IMG/VR virus record: IMGVR_UViG_3300025087_000037
Coordinates: 62,001-126,000 of that record
Length of the DNA stretch: 64,000 nucleotides
Source: a virus
Direction: 5' to 3' (one strand)
In this document: positions 38,124 to 46,695 of the stretch, in pieces
How positions within the stretch are numbered: the stretch's first letter is position 1
Layout of the letters: the number at the start of each line of letters is the position of its first letter
Program-made: the position numbers and the translations under genes
Notes under the pieces: model-generated
Databases searched by the model: none
Seen by the model: only the letters and a program-made list of their open reading frames with translations
Told to the model about the DNA's origin: nothing

Positions 38124-40745
38124 ATGCCAACGACAATATTATATCCGTTGGCGTCGGCAGATGATGGATATATTTTTGATGCTGGGGGTGGCACCCAATA
38201 CAATAATAATGAAGTGCATTTACAAAACCAAGATAATATGCAATGCACGCCATATATTAGATTTCCATTAGCGCCAGTGCCTCCCCATTCAACAATTACA
38301 AATGCTTTTTTTAGATTCACATCAGAGGTAAGCAACTCCAACCCTTTAATAATGTTGATTTATGGTTTTGATGAAGATAATTCGACACAAGTAACTGGGG
38401 TTGCTGATTATGGAGGCAGAACAAAAACTACAAGTTTTGTTTCATGGACTTTTGGAAGCTGGGTTATAGGAAATAGTTATGACAGTCCAGATATCTCGAC
38501 TGTCATCCAAGAAATTATAGATCGAGCGGGCTGGGCTGAAGATAATGCTTTACAAACTGGATTATATTCAGACGGTATTTTTCAAGCTGGAAACAGAACA
38601 TTTTATTCTTTCGATAATGGTGCTGGAATTCCAGAATTACATCTTGAATGGGAACCGCCTATAACGACCGTTACGCTTGACCCAGCTTCTTTAATAATTT
38701 CAGGTGGTTCCATAAGTTCATATTCAACAAGAACTGTGAATCCAGATATAGGACCCGTAATTTCAGACTTTTCAAATACAGGAGGACAAGGCATGTCTGT
38801 ATCGCCCGGCGTATATACCAATATTTTGGATATTACCACATATCCTAAAAAGGTTCCCAGTACAATCGCTTTTATTGCTGGTTTTTCAGATAAGGGAGAA
38901 GATAATAAGTTAAAGTATTATGAATCAAAAGAAACCTTTGTCATCGAGAATGGTTATCCTAATTATGATCTTTATGGCAAAGAATTTTCTCAAGGTATGT
39001 TTTGCGCTCATAATTATCTTGATGAAGCTGAATCACTTTATTGGTTAAGAGCTTTACCTTCTTCAGCTCAATATGCAAATTTTAGAATTGATGGAGTTAT
39101 GTCATCGACAGATAATACCGCATCTATTTCATTGACATATGTTAATACTTTAACGACAAAAAGTGCTATCGCCGCGACTTTGGCAACGGCTGGCACGACT
39201 TATCCTCTTTGTGTTTTGGCCGGTTTAGGAAGAGGCGTTTATTACAATAAAATTGGTATTCGTTTAACGCAACATGCAAATCCCATTTTATCTGGAGTTT
39301 TTGTTTTAGATATTTATGAAAGACAATCTGATGGAACCGATAAAATTATTGAATCGTATGAGATTTCTTTTGATCCAAATGGAACAGATTTAAATGGAAA
39401 TACAATTTATATTGTTGATATTTTAAATAATTATTCTTCTGTTTTAAGAGCCTATGAATCTTTAAGTTCCGGAGCTGTCACCCCAGGATATGAATTATTA
39501 GTTAAAGTTTTTGACAAAGATATTGGGACTGTGTCCTCAGTCATTACAGATGGGTCTGCGACCATCACAGATAATAAACAAGATTTTAGCACTTGGGATA
39601 CAAATCCCGAAACTGGTTACGCTTCATATATTGTTATTGCGAAAGATAATAAAGGAAATGAAATTTGGGGTTGGCTTGGCTCTGCTAATGGTGCCGGCTC
39701 TACGGTAAATGTTTTTGACGGAAGAAATCTTGATACCGCAACCCAAAGTTGGCAGGGTGATACAAGCTCATTTAATACCAGCGGAACAATTACATATCAA
39801 ATCAAGAAATCCTATAATGAAATTGCAAGCGCTTTTGTTTCTTCTGAACCCGTTCCTTTAAGAAAAGGAACTGATGGAACTTTATTTGATGTTGACGGAA
39901 CAATCAATTCTACCGTGGCAACTGACACTTTAGAAGATGCTTATTCCGGAGATTTAGACGACCAAGTTTTAGACACGGATAATATTTATTTTTCTGTCGT
40001 TTTTGATTGTGGGTATCCAACTTCCGTAAAAGATGAAGTTGACGCTCTTTTAAGAACCAGAGAAGACGCTATGGGTTTTATCGACAATGGAGATAATTCG
40101 ACTGTCAACTCTGCTATTCTTTCAAGAGATTCTGCTCACGATTATGATTCTGAATATTTATCGCTTTATGAACCTTATAATAAGGTTGAAGATCCTGTAA
40201 CCAAAAGAGATATTTGGGTTTCTCCTATTTATCATATGTCTTATCTTGTTCCGAAAAATGATATTATTGGAAAACCTTGGTATGCGGTTGCCGGTTTTAA
40301 TCGCGGGGAAAACAATTCAATTAAAGAAATGAGATTTATTGCCAAACAAGCTGATAGAGAAAGATTTTATCCAAAACAAATAAACCCTATCACAAAAATT
40401 AATAACAAATATATTCCCTATAGTCAGTTAACAACCCTGGGAAGAATGAGTCCTTTAAATGATGTTAATAGTGTTCGAGTGATTTTATATTGCAAAAGAG
40501 CTTTAAAGAACTTTTGTCTTGGATATATTTTTGAGCAAAACGATCAGCAAACCTGGACATCTGTCGCAACAGATATTTCTGAATTCTTATCTATCGTTCA
40601 ACAGGAAAGAGGTTTGGACAGTTATACCATTGAGGTTTCAGCGACTGATTATGAAAAGAAATTAAAGAAATTTCATGTTAACGTAACCTTGGCTCCAACG
40701 CCAACCACAGAGCAAATATCTTTAAATTTCTTTATCACAAGATAA
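38124..40745 (+). CDS. Tail sheath protein with extra N-terminal beta domain
   Basis: 873 residues. From about residue 226 it reads as a myovirus sheath: GMSVSPGVYTNILDIT, PSTIAFIAGFSDKGEDNKL, then the C-terminal GKPWYAVAGFNRGE, YSQLTTLGRM and VILYCKRALKNF blocks. The first ~190 residues are a DNRLRE/jelly-roll-like domain (TPYIRFPLAPVPPHSTITNA, STVIQEIIDRAGWAEDNAL), which would decorate the outside of the tail. Last gene of the plus-strand block. Confidence 0.82.
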   Translation: MPTTILYPLASADDGYIFDAGGGTQYNNNEVHLQNQDNMQCTPYIRFPLAPVPPHSTITNAFFRFTSEVSNSNPLIMLIYGFDEDNSTQVTGVADYGGRTKTTSFVSWTFGSWVIGNSYDSPDISTVIQEIIDRAGWAEDNALQTGLYSDGIFQAGNRTFYSFDNGAGIPELHLEWEPPITTVTLDPASLIISGGSISSYSTRTVNPDIGPVISDFSNTGGQGMSVSPGVYTNILDITTYPKKVPSTIAFIAGFSDKGEDNKLKYYESKETFVIENGYPNYDLYGKEFSQGMFCAHNYLDEAESLYWLRALPSSAQYANFRIDGVMSSTDNTASISLTYVNTLTTKSAIAATLATAGTTYPLCVLAGLGRGVYYNKIGIRLTQHANPILSGVFVLDIYERQSDGTDKIIESYEISFDPNGTDLNGNTIYIVDILNNYSSVLRAYESLSSGAVTPGYELLVKVFDKDIGTVSSVITDGSATITDNKQDFSTWDTNPETGYASYIVIAKDNKGNEIWGWLGSANGAGSTVNVFDGRNLDTATQSWQGDTSSFNTSGTITYQIKKSYNEIASAFVSSEPVPLRKGTDGTLFDVDGTINSTVATDTLEDAYSGDLDDQVLDTDNIYFSVVFDCGYPTSVKDEVDALLRTREDAMGFIDNGDNSTVNSAILSRDSAHDYDSEYLSLYEPYNKVEDPVTKRDIWVSPIYHMSYLVPKNDIIGKPWYAVAGFNRGENNSIKEMRFIAKQADRERFYPKQINPITKINNKYIPYSQLTTLGRMSPLNDVNSVRVILYCKRALKNFCLGYIFEQNDQQTWTSVATDISEFLSIVQQERGLDSYTIEVSATDYEKKLKKFHVNVTLAPTPTTEQISLNFFITR

Positions 40746-40761
40746 TATTTTTAAAAATTTA

Positions 40762-40808
40762 CAAAAAAATGGGGCAGGGAGATTCTTTAAATCCCTGTCC
40801 CATTTTTC
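40762..40808. terminator. Bidirectional terminator between convergent operons
   Basis: ATGGGGCAGGGA (40769-40780) pairs with TCCCTGTCCCAT (40792-40803), one G-T pair. Five Ts follow on the plus strand and TTTTTTTGTAAA on the minus strand. Ends both the sheath operon and the cysteine-family operon. Confidence 0.88.
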
Positions 40809-41127
40809 ATCTCAAATTTTCAAAAAAGAAATAATAATTGTTCTTAAATTTATATTTAGTCTTATGAATATGATTTAAAAAATTAGTTCTACAAAATTTA
40901 AACTTCATTTTTAAATGAGAAATAATTAACGTATGCATATTATTAGAAAAATGAAATTCAGCTTTGCAATTTGAACAGATAAGAATTTTAAAACATAATA
41001 TACTCTTTTTAAAATCTATTGTTTTTTCCCCACATATTAGACAATAACTATCCTCTAATGAATTCAAAGAAAAATCCCCACATGGCATATCACATTGATC
41101 TTTCAAAATACATTCAATACAAATCAT
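40807..41127 (-). CDS. Cys-motif family, locus 1 (operon-distal)
   Basis: 106 residues. N-terminal cluster C3, C6, C12, C16 (CIECILKDQCDMPC), ribbon C29/C32 and C51/C54, then ~50 basic, aromatic residues. Final gene of the 14-kb operon, 4 bases before the terminator stem. Four-base overlap with the next locus. Probable double metal-binding protein; function unknown. Confidence 0.7.
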   Translation of the reverse strand: MICIECILKDQCDMPCGDFSLNSLEDSYCLICGEKTIDFKKSILCFKILICSNCKAEFHFSNNMHTLIISHLKMKFKFCRTNFLNHIHKTKYKFKNNYYFFFENLR

Positions 41128-41430
41128 CGAACAACTCTCCTATATAAATTTTCAGAAAGAAAACTGTACATAAAATAATATTTTAAATTTTTTGAAAATA
41201 TAGACATACTTATTGTCTCAATTTGATATTTTTGATTGCAATTAATACATTCAATATTAATAACATTGTTATAAACAATTCTAGAATTACAAAAAATACA
41301 TCGACAATTTCTAAATGAATAAATTTTTGATTCAAAAAAACGCATTACATTTTTCAATCTGTATTGTTTTTAAAATATCAATGCAAGGGTTTTCACAAAT
41401 ATTTTGAAGAATGCAATTATCACAAAGCAT
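41124..41430 (-). pseudogene. Cys-motif family, locus 2, frameshifted at T7
   Basis: From ATG 41430: MLCDNCILQNICENPC, then CNAFF and a stop. The remaining half (CRCIFCNSRI, ECINCNQKY) continues in another frame. The shift occurs at TTTTTTT; removing one T restores a complete ~100-residue member. A partial product could start at 41357. Decay, slippage or a sequencing indel. Confidence 0.65.
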
Positions 41431-41794
41431 TTTTCTTCGCAATAAATCTATAAAAATATTCCATATGATAAAGAAGACAAATTCCTGAATATAAATCAGA
41501 TTCCAATATAAAGCATACAAAAGGTTCAAAAACATAAGTTATATTACAAGTTGAACATCTGGTAATTAAAGAATTGTTTATCGAGATTCCTCCTTTATTA
41601 TGTAAATGTCCAAAATTTTTATATTTGTTTTTAAGTTCTGTAAATATAAGATTATTGCAAAATACACATTTTGATTTATGTGGGGTATAGGGTCTAATCA
41701 ATTGTTGAAAATTTAATGTTTTTAAACGGTTATGTAATTCAGAACATATTTCATTATTACAAATATTTTGAAGAATGCAATTATCACAAAGCAT
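41420..41794 (-). CDS. Cys-motif family, locus 3
   Basis: 124 residues. MLCDNCILQNICNNEIC (last spacing x4 instead of x3), ribbon KCVFCNN / RCSTCNITY with an unusually long 37-residue loop. The first 12 codons are nearly identical to locus 2, indicating a recent duplication. Eleven-base overlap with locus 2. Confidence 0.7.
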   Translation of the reverse strand: MLCDNCILQNICNNEICSELHNRLKTLNFQQLIRPYTPHKSKCVFCNNLIFTELKNKYKNFGHLHNKGGISINNSLITRCSTCNITYVFEPFVCFILESDLYSGICLLYHMEYFYRFIAKKNAL

Positions 41795-41796
41795 AT

Positions 41797-42099
41797 TTAT
41801 TCATTATATGTACTAAAACTTCCTTTATTAAAAATTATAATTCCCTTATCTTTTGTTTTTTTAGATTTAATTATTGTGCCAAAATTAGTTTGAAAATATT
41901 CTAACCCACAGTTTTGACAAAATGATTTTTTAGATATATACCTTTCATAAAAGCTAAATTTATTTTTACAAAAAATACAATGATCCATTTTGGTTCTATA
42001 AACACTTAAAATTCTTTCCATTTCTGAACATATATTTTTGCAAATATTTTGTATAATACATGCTTCACAAAGAAAACTACTAATTTTTAGGTTTTCCAA
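41797..42099 (-). CDS. Cys-motif family, locus 4
   Basis: 100 residues. CEACIIQNICKNIC starting at residue 11, ribbon HCIFCKNKF / FCQNCGLEYF, short C-terminal tail ending in STYNE. Overlaps the methyltransferase-like gene by 20 bases. Confidence 0.7.
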   Translation of the reverse strand: MENLKISSFLCEACIIQNICKNICSEMERILSVYRTKMDHCIFCKNKFSFYERYISKKSFCQNCGLEYFQTNFGTIIKSKKTKDKGIIIFNKGSFSTYNE

Positions 42100-42565
42100 T
42101 CAAAGCTATATTGGCTCCATTAAAGTTCAATTTTCGTTGAATAACTTCGAAAGATGAATTCTCAGCGATTCTTATTAAATGTTCTATCCATTTTTTTATA
42201 TCTCTATTTTTATTATTAAACTGAGTTGTGGTTGGCAATACGCAACAGGGAATAATAAAGAATGGAATTCTTCTTTTTAAAGATTCTGTTAAAATAATAT
42301 CAGTTGCTTCATCTGGGTGAATTCCAACCAATAAATCAAAATTATCATTTTCTTTCTCAGAAAAATAAGTATTTTTAAAATTAATATTTTTTTCTCTTTT
42401 TCTTCTATTTCTTTTCTTATCAAAGGTCGTGATATTATAGTCAGATAATACTATTTGTAATTTTCCAGTTCCTCCAGCAATATCAGCAATATTCCTAAAT
42501 TTTTCTTTTGGAAAATAAAACCTTATGAGTCTTCCTGCCTCAAAAAACCTCTTTCTGTCTCCCAT
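42080..42565 (-). CDS. SAM-dependent methyltransferase-like protein
   Basis: 161 residues. IADIAGGTGKLQIVLSDYN is a Rossmann motif I, followed by TTFDKKRNRR, and DLLVGIHPDEATDIIL with FFIIPCCVLPTTTQF in place of the catalytic (D/N)PP(Y/F). Similar phage proteins exist without known substrate. Embedded in the cysteine-family operon. Confidence 0.65.
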   Translation of the reverse strand: MGDRKRFFEAGRLIRFYFPKEKFRNIADIAGGTGKLQIVLSDYNITTFDKKRNRRKREKNINFKNTYFSEKENDNFDLLVGIHPDEATDIILTESLKRRIPFFIIPCCVLPTTTQFNNKNRDIKKWIEHLIRIAENSSFEVIQRKLNFNGANIALIGKPKN

Positions 42566-42611
42566 TTTTTCTCCTCTTCAAATCTAGATTTTTGTCAATT
42601 TTATAAAACTA

Positions 42612-42971
42612 TCACATAATATTTATGGATCTTCTCAAAGAATTTTTTCTTCTATAGCCTTGTTCTTTTAAAATAAATTTACAGCTTCTTTTTCTATGAA
42701 AATTTTTTATAAGACAGAATTCATTTCGAAAATTTGTGAAAATAGAAAAATACAATTCTGTGATTCTGTATTTTGTTTTACAGTTAGAACATAGCCATCT
42801 ATTTGGTGAAGGTTTTATTAATTTTAAGTCGCAGATCAAACATTTTTTATTTTCATTCTCTGAAAATATTGAATGCGTTTGAAGTTTAGCAATCGATTCA
42901 TTTAAAAGAAAACAATTATCACAATATGAATTTTTAAATATTAAACATTCAAAACAAGGAATATTAATCAA
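42612..42971 (-). CDS. Cys-motif family, locus 5 (spacing variant)
   Basis: 119 residues. N-terminal cluster CFECLIFKNSYCDNC is C-x2-C-x7-C-x2-C, the spacing typical of this five-gene subgroup (42612-44330). Ribbon KCLICDLKL / LCSNCKTKY. Strongly basic C-terminus (RKRSCKFILKEQGYRRK), possibly nucleic-acid binding. Four-base overlap with locus 6. Confidence 0.7.
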   Translation of the reverse strand: MINIPCFECLIFKNSYCDNCFLLNESIAKLQTHSIFSENENKKCLICDLKLIKPSPNRWLCSNCKTKYRITELYFSIFTNFRNEFCLIKNFHRKRSCKFILKEQGYRRKNSLRRSINIM

Positions 42972-43300
42972 GTCTGAAACCCCATCTTAGGTTTTATTTT
43001 ATAAGCTGTATCAAATGTGTGATATTCTAAATATATGTTTTTAATAGATATAGATAAATAATTGAATGTACATATATAACTTACTCTACAATTTTCACAC
43101 CAGTATCTATGAAATAAATTAGCTTTTAAGTTTGATTTACAAAATAAACATGTCTTAATTTCTTGATTTGAAAATATTGGATTATTTTGGATTTTAATTT
43201 TAAAAAATTCTTCTTGTAAAAGAATGCAAGAAGAACAAGTCGGCATATTTAATAATAGGCATTCAAAACAAGGCACATGAAAAGAATTTAAATTAGTCAA
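42968..43300 (-). CDS. Cys-motif family, locus 6 (spacing variant)
   Basis: 110 residues. MTNLNSFHVPCFECLLLN, then CSSCILLQEEF; ribbon CLFCKSNL / WCENCRVSY, beta-rich C-terminus. Four-base overlap with locus 7. Same subgroup spacing as locus 5. Confidence 0.7.
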   Translation of the reverse strand: MTNLNSFHVPCFECLLLNMPTCSSCILLQEEFFKIKIQNNPIFSNQEIKTCLFCKSNLKANLFHRYWCENCRVSYICTFNYLSISIKNIYLEYHTFDTAYKIKPKMGFQT

Positions 43301-43623
43301 GAATCAAATATTGAAAAACTTTTAATACTAACATTTGTCGAATGATAATATTCAAATTCTATTTCTTCTTTTATAAACCGAATATATAAATAGTGTGAAA
43401 ATACTAAATAATAAATTTTACAATGTTTGCATTCAAAATTAGGTTTTGAAATAACTGTTACGACTTTTTCGCAAAACAAACATGTCTTAATTTCTTGTTT
43501 TAAAAACATCGAATGATCCTTAAGATTGTCAAATTCATCTTTTAGAAGTATGCATTGTTTACATCGATATTTTTTAAGAATGCAATTAAAACAAGGAATA
43601 TGAAGAAAATCTGAACTAATCAA
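43297..43623 (-). CDS. Cys-motif family, locus 7 (spacing variant)
   Basis: 108 residues. CFNCILKKYRCKQCILLKDEF (C-x2-C-x6-C-x2-C), ribbon CLFCEKVV / CKHCKIYYL, then YLYIRFIKEEIEFEYY. Four-base overlap on the upstream side. Intact. Confidence 0.7.
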   Translation of the reverse strand: MISSDFLHIPCFNCILKKYRCKQCILLKDEFDNLKDHSMFLKQEIKTCLFCEKVVTVISKPNFECKHCKIYYLVFSHYLYIRFIKEEIEFEYYHSTNVSIKSFSIFDS

Positions 43624-43971
43624 TTAAAAAGGTAAAAAGGGCTAATCATAGGTTTTTTAAAATAATATTTATAAGTTCTATCAGGAGATAAAAAATATTC
43701 AATTAGAATATTAGATTTTACTAATTTGATGCATAAATAATTTATAGTCATTATATATTGAATTTTACAATGTACACATAAATATTCATGTTTTGTAATA
43801 ATATTGTCGGTATGTTTTCCACATATTAAACAATTACAAATCTCTTTTTTTAAAGACATTGAATTATTTTTAAATTTATCAAATTCATTTTTTAGAAGTA
43901 TACAATCAACACGCATAATTTTTAAGAATGCAATCAAAACAGTGAACTTGAAAAGAATTTAAATTAGTCAT
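43620..43971 (-). pseudogene. Cys-motif family, locus 8, frameshifted
   Basis: From ATG 43971: MTNLNSFQVHCFDCILKNYAC then stop. The remainder (VDCILLKNEF, CLICGKHT, CVHCKIQY) is in another frame, from an ATG at 43878 or nearby. Compared with locus 9 about two codons are altered at the junction. Probably decaying; a shortened C-terminal product is possible. Confidence 0.6.
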
Positions 43972-44330
43972 ATTCGAAAATTTGAATATTAGAAATTTCT
44001 CTTTTAAAATAAGTTTTATAAATATATTCTTCAAATGGAAAATATTCAATTAATATTTTTATTCATAAACCGAATGTATAAATATTTTCTAGAAACTACA
44101 AAATAAATTTTACAATGAGTACATTCAAAATCACTTATTGAAATATATCTTGTCGGTTTTTCACAAAATAAACATTTTTTATTTTTTCTTTCTAAAAATA
44201 TTAAATTATCTTTAAGTTTATAAAATTCATTCTTTAAAAGTATACAATCAACGCACTGAGCATAATTTTTAAGAATACAATCAAAACAATATATGTTAAT
44301 ATTTTTATTTAAATTATGGAGTTCTTTCAT
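43964..44330 (-). pseudogene. Cys-motif family, locus 9, frameshifted near the end
   Basis: 94 residues are readable from ATG 44330 (YCFDCILKNYAQCVDC, CLFCEKPT, CTHCKIYF), stopping after FMNKNIN at 44046. In the next frame the family C-terminus continues (ILIEYFPFEEYIYKTYF) to 43964. The shift sits at AAAAA. Both Cys modules are intact, so the short product could still fold. Confidence 0.6.
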
Positions 44331-44836
44331 AACCTAAAATTTTCATTATTTGGAAGATTCTTCATTATTTCCTTAATTTGATCAAAAGAAACCGGATAAA
44401 AATTATTATTATCCACTCCTATATCCCATGTTTTTCCATAGGGTTTCATCCTTCCGTGTGAATGCCCAAATAAAAGCCAACTATTATAATGTGATCTAGG
44501 CCATCTTAACATAGCGTAATGGCAAATTACAATATATTCTTTTTCATATTTTAATTCAAATATTTCATGATAAAATTTTTTATTAAGTTTCATCCAATAA
44601 TCATGACTGCCTTTTAAAAAAATATGTTTTCCTTTTAAAGAATTTATATAATCTTGAACATCGGTTTTTAACAAAGAAAAATCTCCAGCATGAATAACAA
44701 TATCATTCTCTTTAACAATTTCATTATTATTTTGAATCAATTTATTATCCATCTCTGTTATATTTTTAAATGGTCGATTACATAATTTAATTATTTTTCT
44801 ATGGCCATAATGTTCATCAGAAGTGAAAAAATACAT
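44327..44836 (-). CDS. Metallophosphoesterase
   Basis: 169 residues with FTSDEHYGHRKII, IHAGDFSLL, LKGSHDYWM (GSHD instead of GNHD), ICHYAMLRWP and FGHSHGRM. A compact phosphoesterase of the kind common in phages and beside RNA-repair genes. Four-base overlap with locus 9. Confidence 0.85.
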   Translation of the reverse strand: MYFFTSDEHYGHRKIIKLCNRPFKNITEMDNKLIQNNNEIVKENDIVIHAGDFSLLKTDVQDYINSLKGKHIFLKGSHDYWMKLNKKFYHEIFELKYEKEYIVICHYAMLRWPRSHYNSWLLFGHSHGRMKPYGKTWDIGVDNNNFYPVSFDQIKEIMKNLPNNENFRL

Positions 44837-44891
44837 ATTTTAAAACCCCTCCTGTACAAAAGATTTTATTGCTATTTTTTAGTATTTAGAT

Positions 44892-45212
44892 TTAATTAAT
44901 TTCTATAGGAGATGAACTAAATGTCCATATTACATTCTTTTTCACAAACCCAATTCGTCTGGTAGCTAACTGAACTCCAATTCCATTATTTTTCTTAAAT
45001 TCAATAATTAAACTACTAATAAAAGTCCTATATATGATATTACATTTTTCACAATAATAATTATCTCTTTCCTTATTAATAGTTTTACACCCACAATTTA
45101 AACAATTTTTTATTATTCTATCCCATGAAAAAGTTTTAAAACTATTTATAATATTTGTACAAAGTTCTTTACATTGTGGTTTTAAAATACAATCAACACA
45201 AAGTAGTTTCAT
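44892..45212 (-). CDS. Cys-motif family, locus 10
   Basis: 106 residues. CVDCILKPQCKELC (C5, C8, C14, C18), ribbon NCLNCGCK / YCEKCNIIY, C-terminus with a FKKNNGIGVQLATRRIGF strand-rich segment. Ribosome site GAGGAATAA. Confidence 0.7.
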   Translation of the reverse strand: MKLLCVDCILKPQCKELCTNIINSFKTFSWDRIIKNCLNCGCKTINKERDNYYCEKCNIIYRTFISSLIIEFKKNNGIGVQLATRRIGFVKKNVIWTFSSSPIEIN

Positions 45213-45228
45213 TTTGTTTTATTCCTCC

Positions 45229-45450
45229 CTAACATTTTCTTGATATAGAATGTTTATAGTCTATGTCTTTTAAAGGCTCATTACAAAATAAGCATCTGGT
45301 AAATCGATCATGATTTATAAAAAATTTATCATTTTTAACAATTTGTTTCCATTCTTTCATTAAGTTTAAAGTTATGGGGTTGAAGATTTTTATACAATCG
45401 TCACATTGTGAGTCACAAGTTTTTGTTAAAATACAATGGCTACAAATCAA
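45229..45450 (-). CDS. Cys-motif family, locus 11, truncated
   Basis: 73 residues. MICSHCILTKTCDSQCDDC, then only the first ribbon pair (RCLFCNEP) before a stop. The second CxxC and C-terminal domain are missing. Probably a degraded copy, though the N-terminal cluster is whole. Confidence 0.6.
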   Translation of the reverse strand: MICSHCILTKTCDSQCDDCIKIFNPITLNLMKEWKQIVKNDKFFINHDRFTRCLFCNEPLKDIDYKHSISRKC

Positions 45451-45863
45451 AGTGAGATCCCATAATCACGAATAATTATATTATCAAAATCATTATCTTT
45501 AGAATTTTTATGCATACAAATATAGTATTTTTCTATCTCAAAAATATGTCTCCTATCAACCAATTGAATAATCATTAAATTTGAAAAATTGGAAAACATA
45601 TAAATTAAATTTTCTTTTTCACAATGAAATTTAGGAGCCCCATTTATTAAGGAAAATCTATCAGAAGATATATTTTTCTTTTTCTTTAGAATATCATCAC
45701 AAAAAATACATTTAATGGGTTCTAAATTTCCTATCCATTTAGCATCAGAATGATGAACTGATAAAAGTTCTTAGATTTGATCTTTCTTGTTTTTTACTAT
45801 TTGAATTAAATTTAAACACGCTGTATTACAACATTTTTCTAAAATACAATGATCACATATCAT
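45447..45863 (-). pseudogene. Cys-motif family, locus 12, nonsense at codon 31
   Basis: 139 codons from ATG 45863 (MICDHCILEKCCNTAC) with an in-frame TAA at 45771-45773. The frame is then open for 107 codons (KCIFCDD, then FHCEKEN with the last Cys lost) to 45447. Otherwise undamaged, so the nonsense change is recent. Confidence 0.65.
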
Positions 45864-45878
45864 ATCTTTCCTTTCATA

Positions 45879-46238
45879 TTATATTTCATATTGAGGCAAA
45901 GAAAAATCTAATTTTCCACTTTCGGAATTATAATTTTTTCCTAAGGTAATTTTTCCATTAGGAAAACTAGGATAATTAAATATGAAAAATAAATTATATT
46001 TTTGACCTTCTATAATTAAAAAAATTCTATCAAGAAGAAAATAATATAAAATTTTACAATTGGGACATTTAAATGAATGTGGGTAGTTTTGAACACGTTT
46101 TAATTTCACTTCGCAAAAAATACATTTTAAAGTTTTATTAATACTCCAGATTTGTTTTTTAGATTTTTTAACGAAATCAATTATAAAAATACAAGGAGCA
46201 TTGCATTCTTTAGAAATAATACAATCAATACAAATCAT
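45879..46238 (-). CDS. Cys-motif family, locus 13
   Basis: 119 residues. CIDCIISKECNAPC, a clean C-x2-C-x5-C-x3-C; ribbon KCIFCEVKL / KCPNCKILY, and a C-terminal part with YPSFPNGKITLGKNY. GAAAGGA site upstream; four-base overlap with locus 14. Confidence 0.7.
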   Translation of the reverse strand: MICIDCIISKECNAPCIFIIDFVKKSKKQIWSINKTLKCIFCEVKLKRVQNYPHSFKCPNCKILYYFLLDRIFLIIEGQKYNLFFIFNYPSFPNGKITLGKNYNSESGKLDFSLPQYEI

Positions 46239-46627
46239 TTTTCAACTATTCTTTTAAATTGATCATTTTTTATATAAAAATCTTTTGATAAATAAATATT
46301 TTTCTTGTGTGCCGCTACCTCAACAAAAAATAAATACGTTGAATTTAAGGGTTTTATAAGAAATATATAATATCGAGAAAATTCATATCTATTTTCATAT
46401 AAAAATACAGTTTTACATTTTTTGCACCTTTTTGGGAGTGCAAAAGAGCCATCTATTAAAGGTATGTTCTCACAAATTCCATCACAAAATAAACACGGTT
46501 CAAAATTCATATTATTTAATATTTCCCATCTTCTCTTAACATGCCAAGCCAACTTTTTTAAAATAATTTTTGAATCATCACATGGAAAATTACATATTCT
46601 TGTTAAAATGCAGTTATCACATATCAT
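46235..46627 (-). CDS. Cys-motif family, locus 14
   Basis: 130 residues from ATG 46627 (an in-frame TTG at 46645 would add six). CDNCILTRICNFPC, ribbon PCLFCDGI / RCKKCKTVF. A 10-bp hairpin immediately upstream holds an AAGGAG in its 3' arm, so ribosome access could be controlled. Confidence 0.7.
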   Translation of the reverse strand: MICDNCILTRICNFPCDDSKIILKKLAWHVKRRWEILNNMNFEPCLFCDGICENIPLIDGSFALPKRCKKCKTVFLYENRYEFSRYYIFLIKPLNSTYLFFVEVAAHKKNIYLSKDFYIKNDQFKRIVEK

Positions 46628-46645
46628 AAGTTTTAATCTCTCCAA

Positions 46646-46680
46646 GCTCCTTAAGTGCGAACGTCAAATTCTTAAGGAGC
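46646..46680 (-). other. 10-bp hairpin containing an AAGGAG site
   Basis: GCTCCTTAAG / CTTAAGGAGC with a 15-base loop, between the exported-protein gene and locus 14. On the minus strand the 3' arm carries AAGGAG just ahead of the start region. No U-tract follows, so it is more likely an RNA-processing or translation-control element than a terminator. Confidence 0.55.
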
Positions 46681-46695
46681 ATTTTAGTTGTGAAT

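Noticed and set aside
38603-38839. Minus-strand frame inside the sheath gene
   Set aside because: It has no ribosome site and its codon pattern mirrors the sheath frame.
43972-44045. A separate small gene between loci 8 and 9
   Set aside because: The bases are explained as the frameshifted C-terminal end of locus 9.
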